Below are positions 16,469 through 23,860 of a stretch of DNA of 64,000 bases, piece by piece. Position 1 is the stretch's first letter. Every line of letters begins with the position of its first letter. The notes below the pieces were generated by a model. It was given only the letters and a program-made list of their open reading frames with translations. It did not search any database and was not told the DNA's origin. The DNA is from Deltaproteobacteria bacterium (GTDB lineage: Bacteria; Desulfobacterota; DSM-4660; Desulfatiglandales; Desulfatiglandaceae), in contig JABGPV010000002.1 of NCBI GenBank assembly GCA_018644785.1, positions 1 to 64,000 on the forward strand. Reading direction: 5' to 3'. Position numbers and translations under genes: made by a program.

Positions 16469-17359
16469 ATGAAATCATTAGCCCGTTTTGTCGGTGTTTT
16501 AATTATATCTGCAGCTTTTCTGAGTGGCTGTGCCAATTCCGATAAGTTGTCGGAGGGCGCTGCCGAAATGGCGCAAATCCCCATAACGGAAAACCCCAGC
16601 GGCAAGACCTATCCGGGCAAGTTTATCTGGCATGATCTGCTGACACCGGATCCCCTGTCGGCCGGGAAGTTTTACGAGAAGCTGTTTGGCTGGGAGATTG
16701 AATACGAGGGACGCTATGCGGTCGTGCGTAATCGCGGCAAACTTATTGCGGGGATCCTCCAGGTGGAACCATCAGATGGCCAAGCCAGAGATGGTGTCTG
16801 GATACCCTGGGTGTCCGTGGCCGATGTGGATGCAGCGGTCAGCCTGGTAAAGTCCAATGGCGGAAAGATATTGAAAGGCCCGGTCCATATGGATCAACGC
16901 GGTCGGGGCGTTCTGATCAGTGACCCGCAACGGGCACACCTGGTGTTACTCAAGGCAAAGGGAGGAGATCCGGCCGATACCGAGGCAGCCATCGGTGATT
17001 GGCTGTGGAATGAGATTTGGACTGATGACCCGAATCGCATCGAAAATTTCTATGGGTCCGTGTTGGGCTATGATGCGATAGATTCGGGAGACCGATATGG
17101 TGTTTTCAAAACCAATGGAAAATGGCGTGCGGGTATCCGTCATGTGGAGGATGATCGCGAGCACATGCTTTGGGTGCCGGTTGTCCGGGTTGCTGATCCC
17201 GAGGCGACTGCGCAGCGCGTGAGAGAATTGGGTGGTGTGGTATGGGTTTCACCCGATGAGGCGCCGAGTAAAGGTGATACCGCATTGATTGCCGATACCA
17301 CCGGCGCATTGTTGTTGATACAGCGATGGCCCCCGCGGGCATCCAAAGGGGGGCATTGA
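16469..17359 (+). CDS. lipoprotein with two VOC (glyoxalase/bleomycin-resistance) domains
   Basis: A 296-residue protein with a lipoprotein signal (MKSLARFVGVLIISAAFLSG, Cys 21). Two VOC domains follow: the first begins KFIWHDLLTPDPLSAGKFYE, the second IWTDDPNRIENFYGSVLGYD. This tandem arrangement resembles CFP32-like VOC proteins. No substrate can be deduced, and the usual metal ligands are only partly evident. The start at 16469 gives the signal peptide and lies 53 bases after a strong sigma-70 promoter. The small lipoprotein gene begins 3 bases after its stop. Confidence 0.75.
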   Translation: MKSLARFVGVLIISAAFLSGCANSDKLSEGAAEMAQIPITENPSGKTYPGKFIWHDLLTPDPLSAGKFYEKLFGWEIEYEGRYAVVRNRGKLIAGILQVEPSDGQARDGVWIPWVSVADVDAAVSLVKSNGGKILKGPVHMDQRGRGVLISDPQRAHLVLLKAKGGDPADTEAAIGDWLWNEIWTDDPNRIENFYGSVLGYDAIDSGDRYGVFKTNGKWRAGIRHVEDDREHMLWVPVVRVADPEATAQRVRELGGVVWVSPDEAPSKGDTALIADTTGALLLIQRWPPRASKGGH

Positions 17360-17361
17360 TC

Positions 17362-17589
17362 ATGAAACAATTTATCAGGCTGTTCGTGATTTTTGTGGCA
17401 CTCCTCTGTGTCCTGCTTCTGACAGGTTGTGCCCCCATCGACAGGTCCGCGTGGTCCAGTCCGGGTTATTACGATGTATATGACGGCTATGGGTATCCAC
17501 ATGGGTACGGCTATGGCGGTTATCCGTATCAGTACAATAGATCCAGAATGGGTCGTCCCGTCGGAATGCCGAGAGGCGGTCGTCGCTAG
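17362..17589 (+). CDS. small Tyr/Gly-rich lipoprotein
   Basis: 75 residues with a signal ending LLLTGC (lipobox). The mature part is rich in Tyr and Gly (YYDVYDGYGYPHGYGYGGYP), ending in a basic Arg/Gly tail. Function unknown. It starts 3 bases after the VOC lipoprotein gene, so the two are probably co-transcribed. Confidence 0.65.
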   Translation: MKQFIRLFVIFVALLCVLLLTGCAPIDRSAWSSPGYYDVYDGYGYPHGYGYGGYPYQYNRSRMGRPVGMPRGGRR

Positions 17590-17659
17590 GTTCGGGCTAG
17601 GCATCAATCTTTTTTGAAGTTAAACATGAAATATTCCATGAGTGAAAGGTGGGAATGTA

Positions 17660-17866
17660 ATGAATCTTTCAGAAAAGATAATTAACAATGTAAAGATATT
17701 GCCGGAATCAAAACAATTACAAATCCTTGATTTTGTAGAATACTTGAAGTTAAAAATGGAGAAGGAAGAACAAAAGGAATGGAAAGAGTTTTCTCTTTCA
17801 TCAGCAATGGAGGGCATGGAGGATGAAGAATCGCCATATTCATTGAATGATATTAAGGGTGCATAA
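17660..17866 (+). CDS. DUF2281-type antitoxin-like protein, apparently orphan
   Basis: 68 residues: MNLSEKIINNVKILPESKQL, then QILDFVEYLKLKMEKEE and the tail GMEDEESPYSLNDIKGA. This matches the small DUF2281 proteins usually found upstream of PIN or MazF-like toxins. GGTGGGA precedes the ATG. No toxin gene follows: the next 58 bases are non-coding and the next gene is convergent, so the partner has been lost or is elsewhere. Confidence 0.7.
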   Translation: MNLSEKIINNVKILPESKQLQILDFVEYLKLKMEKEEQKEWKEFSLSSAMEGMEDEESPYSLNDIKGA

Positions 17867-17924
17867 TCGGGTAACTAGGGGTTCCTCCTTTTTCTTATTT
17901 GTCCTTTCCCAAATATCAATTCTT

Positions 17925-19061
17925 TCAATAAACCTTGACGATATATTTCATTTTTCCGCCATGGATGGCGTTGATGAAGAGCGGACGGGCCGCCTTGCCG
18001 TTTGGCCCGATGGAAATTTTACCCATGATACCCTCAAAATCAAGGGTCGAACGAATCATATTGTTAATGCATGATCTCTCGCCGGGAGGGTTGCAGCGGT
18101 TCATTGCATCCACCAGAAGCGCATAGCCCTCAACGCCCAATGCCGCATAGGTGGTTGGCTTGCCTTTTATTTCTGAAGTCGCTTTTTCCCCATAGGAAGT
18201 CAATGGCGCTTCGTAGGCGTAAAGGTCGGTGGCCAGCAGGCCGTCCAGCAGGCGGGATTCATCTTTGTACTTTATCAGTACAACCGACAGCAGTCCATCA
18301 CTCCCCATTATCTGCGGCGCCCAGTCCATTTTCTCGGCTTCTTTGATAATACGGATCACATTTCCGGCCTCAATGGGAAGGTAGAGCATTTCAGGATTTT
18401 TTGTGCGAACGCGTTTTAACATGCCTTCATAGTCATCCGCATCCCTGGACAAGAATACCGTGTCGGTAATCTGCCCGCCGATGGATTCGAACTTGCGTGC
18501 AAATTCGTTTCCCAGGTGGCTGGAGTAGGTGCTATCCGGGTTCATGAATACAGCCACCCGATCGATCAGCAACTCATCCCGTACGTACAGCGCCGCAACC
18601 GCCCCTTGGAAATCGCCATCAAAAGAGAACTGACTGACGAATTGGTTATTGCGGGTGATGTTCGGATGGGTGGCAACCAGTGCCAGGATCGGCGTTTTAT
18701 AGTCGTCTGCGATGCTTGCCATTGCCAAAACAGGCCCGCTGCCGGAAAGGGTTAAGATGGCAGACACCTTGTCCGCTTCGGCCAGCTTCTTCAGTGCCTT
18801 TAAAGACTGTCCAGGATCGCCTCTGTCATCTTCCACAACCAGTTCGATGGTATCGCCATTTTTAAGATAAGGCGTTAACTGCATGGCGGCCTTGATCCCC
18901 TTGAGGCCCTCATCTCCCTTGGCGCGGTCAGCACCGGTAAACGGCGCAATGATGCCGACTTTAATCGTCTTGCCGCTGGGCTGAACAGCCGCTTTGCGGT
19001 CGCATCCATTGAACCAGAAAACAACTGCGATGAGCAGTACAATCGGTAGATATCGTTTCAT
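17925..19061 (-). CDS. branched-chain amino-acid-type ABC substrate-binding lipoprotein
   Basis: A 378-residue type I periplasmic binding protein (LivJ family). It has a lipoprotein signal (YLPIVLLIAVVFWFNGC), then KVGIIAPFTGADRAKGDEGL and the ligand-site region SGSGPVLAMASIADDYKTP. No permease or ATPase genes are adjacent, so it may serve a distant transporter or act as a sensor. The ATG at 19061 has AAGGTG upstream and lies 8 bases after the DUF389 gene, so they probably form an operon. Confidence 0.85.
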   Translation of the reverse strand: MKRYLPIVLLIAVVFWFNGCDRKAAVQPSGKTIKVGIIAPFTGADRAKGDEGLKGIKAAMQLTPYLKNGDTIELVVEDDRGDPGQSLKALKKLAEADKVSAILTLSGSGPVLAMASIADDYKTPILALVATHPNITRNNQFVSQFSFDGDFQGAVAALYVRDELLIDRVAVFMNPDSTYSSHLGNEFARKFESIGGQITDTVFLSRDADDYEGMLKRVRTKNPEMLYLPIEAGNVIRIIKEAEKMDWAPQIMGSDGLLSVVLIKYKDESRLLDGLLATDLYAYEAPLTSYGEKATSEIKGKPTTYAALGVEGYALLVDAMNRCNPPGERSCINNMIRSTLDFEGIMGKISIGPNGKAARPLFINAIHGGKMKYIVKVY

Positions 19062-19068
19062 GAGCACC

Positions 19069-20967
19069 TTATGGAATATAGATAACTTTTGCACGGATGA
19101 TCAGCTTTCTGGTGAAATTGCTTTGAATCTTTTGCTTGAATTGTGTGAGATCGGCCCGGGTTAACTGATCCCGGGCCAATATGTCCACAAAGATTACCTC
19201 TTTATCTCCGCGCCGGCTCAAACGGGCCTTCTGGATGATCAAATATTTCCCATTAACCAGAAAGCGTTCATTTTTCCAGCCGCTTTCAACGACTCTCTTT
19301 TCGACGATCCGGTCGTAAGAAAGGTATAGGGGGATGCTAATCAGTGCCAGAAAAAGCGCCACAACTCCGATACCGCGCTTGCCGCGTACCGCCGCTGAGT
19401 AACCCAGCATCCGGAACGTAAATGCCGAAGCCAGAATAATGCCCACCAGGTTAGTGGAAAAGAGCAGAAATGCCTGATTGAAAAAATTTAAATCCCAACG
19501 TCCGATTCCGATACCGGCCACTGCCAGGGGCGGCACCAGGGCCACGGCGATGGCCACACCGGCCAGGCTTTGAAGGATTTCTTTAAATGATTTGGTATAG
19601 GCGCCGGCAACCCCGGCGGTAATGGCCACGGCAAGATCGAGCAGGGTGGGGTTCAGGCGGGCCTGCATCTCCTGGGTAATAGGTTTGTGCGGAAACAGTA
19701 GGGTGATCATGGCAGCCGCGCCAAGGGCGATCAGGATGCCGCCCATGATTTTTATTGCCGAATTTTTTGACAAATTCACATCTGTTCGCAGCAGGCCCAT
19801 GGCCAAACTCACGATGGGCGCCATTAGCGGCGCCAACAGCATGGCGCCGATGACCACCGAGGCGCTGTTGAGATAAAGGCCCACAGTCGCCAACATGGTA
19901 CTGAGAACCATCAGCACCATATAGCTCATGTTGATGCGTGCATCTTCACGCAGCGTGGCGAAAAGATCGCGGAAACGCGCCTCCGAAGCGTAGGAGAAAA
20001 AGGGGATCTTCTGTTTTTTTCTGGTTTTGAGCAGTTCTTTTCCCCTGGGCAGATGGTCGATGTCATTTTTTTCTCCGGCAGGTCGGACGCGTTTGTTTTC
20101 CTCCTTAAAGTCGGGGCCGATGTTGATGCGCACCGCGCCCGGCAGGGTTCTGCAGGTAAGCGGCGTATGGGTCGCACGCACGCCGTCGATGAACACATCG
20201 TGATCGGTCTCCGATGTGATATGGATCCGGGGGCTTTTGATATATCCAAGGGCACCGGGCAGCCGTTTGTGTTCTTGAGAACGGTTGAAAAGGGTCCACG
20301 CCAGGAATTTTAAATAGTCCACAACCGACCGCGGGGCTGCGATAACCAGTGATACCATCCCATCCGTAAAAGAGCTGTCATGGGAGATCAAGCGAGATGC
20401 CAGGCTCCCCACGTGGCGCTGAAGGATCATACAGCCGGAGGCAGCGGTTTTAATCTTCTGCCCGCCGGCGGTCGTAAAATCAAAACTGAGCAACTTCAGC
20501 CCAAAAAATTTTTTCAGTGCCGGAACCAGCAGGGCCATACGGCTGACATCTCCGGGTGCATCGATCAGCGGGACCCGGCCCATCGTCGCCTTGAACAAGA
20601 GGATCTTTTCGTTGCAAAGAATCAGATCCATAACCTGAGCGTCCCGGCGCAAGGCCAGATCTAAAGCTCCGTTGAAGTTTCTGGGAAGCCTGTAAGACTT
20701 GATCAGGTCTTTTTGTGTTTCGCCAGGCACGATACCGACGCTGAATCCGTACTCCACTGCCAGCTTCAGGAGTTGTTTGATGACATCCAGCGTTCCGGAA
20801 ACCACAACGTGTGAGGTTCCGACGAGCCGTTCCTGGGGATTTTGCACCAGGTCGTCAATGGCAACTGGCGTGATGGTGGCGCCAAAGGAATTGCTCTGCA
20901 GTCGTTTGATAAGCGGTTCAGTCTCTTTGGTATAGACATACAATGCAGATGAAACATGATCCGTCAT
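19069..20967 (-). CDS. DAGK-like domain fused to DUF389 membrane protein
   Basis: 632 residues. Residues 1 to about 300 resemble a diacylglycerol/sphingosine-kinase-like fold (SHVVVSGTLDVIKQLLKLAV, LGYIKSPRIHITSETDHDVF). After a linker, residues 340-550 form the multi-helix DUF389 domain (SYMVLMVLSTMLATVGLYLN, SVVIGAMLLAPLMAPIVSLA). The typical GGDGT kinase motif is replaced by VVSGT, so kinase activity is uncertain. A soluble tail of about 70 residues ends the protein. The ATG overlaps the stop of a 49-codon ORF upstream (ATGA). Confidence 0.8.
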   Translation of the reverse strand: MTDHVSSALYVYTKETEPLIKRLQSNSFGATITPVAIDDLVQNPQERLVGTSHVVVSGTLDVIKQLLKLAVEYGFSVGIVPGETQKDLIKSYRLPRNFNGALDLALRRDAQVMDLILCNEKILLFKATMGRVPLIDAPGDVSRMALLVPALKKFFGLKLLSFDFTTAGGQKIKTAASGCMILQRHVGSLASRLISHDSSFTDGMVSLVIAAPRSVVDYLKFLAWTLFNRSQEHKRLPGALGYIKSPRIHITSETDHDVFIDGVRATHTPLTCRTLPGAVRINIGPDFKEENKRVRPAGEKNDIDHLPRGKELLKTRKKQKIPFFSYASEARFRDLFATLREDARINMSYMVLMVLSTMLATVGLYLNSASVVIGAMLLAPLMAPIVSLAMGLLRTDVNLSKNSAIKIMGGILIALGAAAMITLLFPHKPITQEMQARLNPTLLDLAVAITAGVAGAYTKSFKEILQSLAGVAIAVALVPPLAVAGIGIGRWDLNFFNQAFLLFSTNLVGIILASAFTFRMLGYSAAVRGKRGIGVVALFLALISIPLYLSYDRIVEKRVVESGWKNERFLVNGKYLIIQKARLSRRGDKEVIFVDILARDQLTRADLTQFKQKIQSNFTRKLIIRAKVIYIP

Positions 20968-21113
20968 AAACTTACCCTAATCATGTCTTCTTGGACTTCC
21001 ATTCTGCCGATCTGGTGGGATTTCTCTTCCTGGTCAGCTTTTGCATTGTGGTGTGTCTCATCCGAAGCATAAGGTATGGACATAAAAAGCAACACCCCGG
21101 TTAATATATGCAC
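20964..21113 (-). CDS. 49-codon secreted ORF, truncated paralogue of the N-terminus of the 55990-57303 protein
   Basis: Read from a GTG at 21113 the ORF encodes a signal-like stretch (MHILTGVLLFMSIPYASDE), then KADQEEKSHQIGRMEVQEDM and a TGA at 20966-20964. It aligns by eye with the start of the coiled-coil protein at 55990-57303 (AAQEEKPQHISRMELQKDLM), and the DNA is alike too (TTTCTCTTCCTG, CAGCT, TTGCATTG shared on the plus strand). It stops where the paralogue continues for about 390 residues. The TGA overlaps the ATG of the DUF389 gene. Either a remnant or a small coupled leader ORF. Confidence 0.45.
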   Translation of the reverse strand: MHILTGVLLFMSIPYASDETHHNAKADQEEKSHQIGRMEVQEDMIRVSL

Positions 21114-21356
21114 CGTACATTAAGTTATGTAGGAAATCAAGACCGGGAGCATACACGGTTGAGATCTAATCGCGATTATAGGAATTTCAATGCCTTTTGT
21201 CTATCCTGAGCTTTGGTCCAAAACCTTTACCTGTGGGACGAGAGCGTTATTCTCAGTATCTACTGAAGGAAGCCATGCCTTTTCAGTATTACCTCCGGAT
21301 GTTGACAAGTACATTGATGGAATTGTAGCGGAGACACTTCCTGACAAACGAAAGCC
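21114..21356. other. intergenic stretch without a convincing gene
   Basis: Nothing with family resemblance was found on either strand. A plus-strand open frame begins at 21190 but runs into the antisense of the aldolase gene and has no recognisable start signal. Confidence 0.5.
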
Positions 21357-21378
21357 GCGGGAGGCGAACGCCCCCCGC
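21357..21378 (-). terminator. GC-rich hairpin after the TRAP/reductase/aldolase operon
   Basis: GCGGG-a-GGC ... GCC-c-CCCGC forms a strong stem with a short loop, 32 bases beyond the stop of the aldolase gene. On the minus strand it is followed by a modest T-rich stretch (GGCTTTCGTTTG). Probable operon-end terminator, although the T-run is weak. Confidence 0.45.
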
Positions 21379-21409
21379 AGCTGTCTGGATTTAGAACTAT
21401 TTCTGGCGC

Positions 21410-22462
21410 TTAAATCCCTACAAGAGATGCAGAATTGTCAGCCACTTGCAGCGGATAGGGCGTAAGCGGCGGCATGGTTGTTGGTCCTTCACCCTTCGCC
21501 AACAGTTCCACGCGCCCTTTCAACCAGGCCTCTTCTTCCTCGGTGAGGTTCAAGAGAGGCGACCGCACCTTGTGCCCGCTAACGATTCCTTTGAGCTCCA
21601 ACCAGTACTTCCAGAAAGCAACCACGTAGACACCCTGGCGGTAATTGGGCCAGAAGAACTCGTTCAAGAGTTGCCGCCCGGGCTCGATCGAATTGTATAG
21701 CTTCAAACCTTCTTCCCACTTGCCGGCCATGATCAGGTCGGTGTAGTCGCGGATCGGCGTGTGCCCGGGTTCCTGCATGAGCCACAAGTGCCAGTTGGTG
21801 CACATACAGGGGTTTCTCATGACTTTCATTTCGTGGGGCCAATGATCTTCCAAGGGGTCGCTGACCCAAATTTTGTAGTCCGCTTTCCGTTCGGTCTCGG
21901 CGCACCACATGAGGTCCGTGCGGCCATCCTTGACACCCACAATATTCGGTATTTCGCGGGAGAGTTCCGCGACGGTATCAGAAGTTGCCAGGTGACAAAG
22001 GGGGCTGTCGTAAAAGACAACGCCGATGTCCAGGGGGGCGCACGTCTCTCTCCACCATTCTTTGAGGCCCTGCTGTGTGGCGCACTGGAAATAGGAAGAG
22101 AGGAGCACCACATGATCCATGCCGGCTTCCTCGGCGTGCTTGGCCAGTATGATCGCCTCTCTGGCAGAGTGGCTGGCCGTCTGCGCCAGGGTGGTGATCT
22201 TCCCTTTGCATTCTTCGGCTACGATCTCCACCACCCGCATCCGCTCTTCTCGGGTCATTGAGAAGAATTCTCCAACATTTCCCAAGAAGAAAAGCCCATC
22301 GTTCCTGCAATCGATCACATACCGGATGGTATTTCTGAGATCCTCTTCGTGAAGCTCCATGGTGTCGTCATGGAAGGGTGTCGGAATAGTGGCGATCAAA
22401 CCCCCATGCCCAAGGGTTTCCATTGACCATTGTTTCGCATCGTGTTTGCTTTTGTATTGCAT
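21410..22462 (-). CDS. DapA-family lyase/aldolase (class I Schiff base)
   Basis: 350 residues of dihydrodipicolinate synthase/N-acetylneuraminate lyase fold. Visible are the Schiff-base lysine K178 in NIVGVKDGR, the tyrosine Y151 in VVFYDSP (the family usually has YNxP) and the oxoacid-binding loop GNVGEFF in place of the common G(T/S)TGE. The departures suggest a substrate other than that of true DapA; hydratase-aldolases of aromatic pathways are in this superfamily. AGGAG precedes the ATG at 22462. It is the last gene of the operon containing TRAP and reductive-dehalogenase-like genes. Confidence 0.8.
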   Translation of the reverse strand: MQYKSKHDAKQWSMETLGHGGLIATIPTPFHDDTMELHEEDLRNTIRYVIDCRNDGLFFLGNVGEFFSMTREERMRVVEIVAEECKGKITTLAQTASHSAREAIILAKHAEEAGMDHVVLLSSYFQCATQQGLKEWWRETCAPLDIGVVFYDSPLCHLATSDTVAELSREIPNIVGVKDGRTDLMWCAETERKADYKIWVSDPLEDHWPHEMKVMRNPCMCTNWHLWLMQEPGHTPIRDYTDLIMAGKWEEGLKLYNSIEPGRQLLNEFFWPNYRQGVYVVAFWKYWLELKGIVSGHKVRSPLLNLTEEEEAWLKGRVELLAKGEGPTTMPPLTPYPLQVADNSASLVGI

Positions 22463-22589
22463 TTTTATTCTCCTTTTAAATATTATTTCTAATTTCAGAG
22501 TTATCGTTTGATTTGCTGTTAACAACCAGGTTGAATTCGCTGCAAATGAATTCTAGATTTCCACCCCCTTTCATGGGAAGGGTCATGTT

Positions 22590-23774
22590 TCACTGAGATT
22601 TCCAGAATCTTTTTGAGTCATAAATTCGCCCATACCCCATGGCCTTTTCCCCCCAGAGAATAAGCTGGTTCAGGAATGGTATTTCCAATCGGATCATTGA
22701 CCTGGTAAAATCATGAATTCTGCCTGATGGCTTATTGAAAGGGCATACCCGCACACAGGTGGAGCAGTCCATCCGGTTTTTTGCCCAGAACCCAAAGCAT
22801 TTTTCGGCATTAATGAACCACTTTGAAACACCACTGTGATTGGAAATATTCTTTCCTTCCGTGGACACCGCTCCTTTTTCAATGGCCTGGCTGGGGCATT
22901 TCATTGCGCATATCTTGCAGGTTTCACAGAATTTCGTTACCCCGAAAGGCTTGTAGGAATCATGCTGCAGAGGAAGATCCGTAAAGACCTTACACAAACG
23001 GACCCTGGGCCCGAATTTTTTTGTAATGAGAATCCCGTGCCGCCCCAGTTCTCCCAGTCCCGCGGCCATGGCTAAAGGAACGCTGAGGGCCGTATCGTTT
23101 CCAGATGGAATGGCCTGGTAACCAAGGCCACGGATGAACGTGGCCATAAGATTGGCAAGAAATGCCATTTTGGAGTATCCCAACCCGGTTGATGACCCCT
23201 GGATTCCATTGGGAGCCATGCGCATGGTCTCGTAGTCCATCTCAATGGCCATGACAATAGCATTATCGCACCCTTCCCGGATTTCAAGCGGGTAGTGCTG
23301 CCGTTTAATGGTATTGTATTCATGGGAGTAAACCCAGGAAGGATGAAGCCCTGCAATTCCCACCAGGCTGGCCCCGAAATAACGCGCCACCAATTTTATG
23401 ATTCGACTCATTTCTTCAGGGGTTTCTTTGACCGGTTCACCGGCTTCTACCATATGCCGGATCCTGTCGTTCACACCCTCCCAGGTGTAAAGACCGAGGT
23501 TACTGCCTGCATTCCCGAAACCCGCGCCCCATTCAAGGTTCCATGAGGCATTTCTGAGAGCGTAGTCTATCTTCCGAAACCCCACCTTTTCCTGAAATTT
23601 GGCCTCCCTGTAAACGCGGTTGGATTCCCACTCGAACTTTTTATCCCACAGGGCTCTTTTGAACATCTCGTTTTTTTGATCGAAACGATCCGGGGCAACC
23701 GGAAAAGGTGGGCACGGTTCGGATTGCACTTCCTGTTTAGGTGTTTCCTGCTCTTTGAGTGCCAGATTTTCCAT
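22590..23774 (-). CDS. reductive-dehalogenase-like (RdhA family) corrinoid/Fe-S protein without Tat signal
   Basis: 394 residues. The C-terminal half has the RdhA pattern GLGELGRHGILITKKFGPRV followed by RLCKVFTDLPL. Two clusters follow: C283-x2-C286-x2-C289-x3-C293-P and C326-x10-C337-x2-C340-x3-C344-P, the second with the long first gap usual in RdhA. STGLGYSKMAFLAN contains a candidate catalytic Tyr200. There is no twin-arginine signal and no RdhB anchor gene, so it should be cytoplasmic, unlike respiratory dehalogenases. Gene order (TRAP upstream, DapA-like downstream) suggests a catabolic role. Removal of halogen is inferred from the family, not shown. Confidence 0.82.
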   Translation of the reverse strand: MENLALKEQETPKQEVQSEPCPPFPVAPDRFDQKNEMFKRALWDKKFEWESNRVYREAKFQEKVGFRKIDYALRNASWNLEWGAGFGNAGSNLGLYTWEGVNDRIRHMVEAGEPVKETPEEMSRIIKLVARYFGASLVGIAGLHPSWVYSHEYNTIKRQHYPLEIREGCDNAIVMAIEMDYETMRMAPNGIQGSSTGLGYSKMAFLANLMATFIRGLGYQAIPSGNDTALSVPLAMAAGLGELGRHGILITKKFGPRVRLCKVFTDLPLQHDSYKPFGVTKFCETCKICAMKCPSQAIEKGAVSTEGKNISNHSGVSKWFINAEKCFGFWAKNRMDCSTCVRVCPFNKPSGRIHDFTRSMIRLEIPFLNQLILWGEKAMGYGRIYDSKRFWKSQ

Positions 23775-23860
23775 TGGCCTAACCTCTATGTTTTACCCGA
23801 TAATTTATGGCGTTATTTCTATTCAAAGAATCCTCAGCTCGGAAAGCGTTCACTTGTTGT

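Noticed and set aside
21190..21465. 91-codon plus-strand frame before the aldolase gene
   Set aside because: No ribosome site and no recognisable family, and it overlaps the 3' end of the aldolase gene on the other strand.
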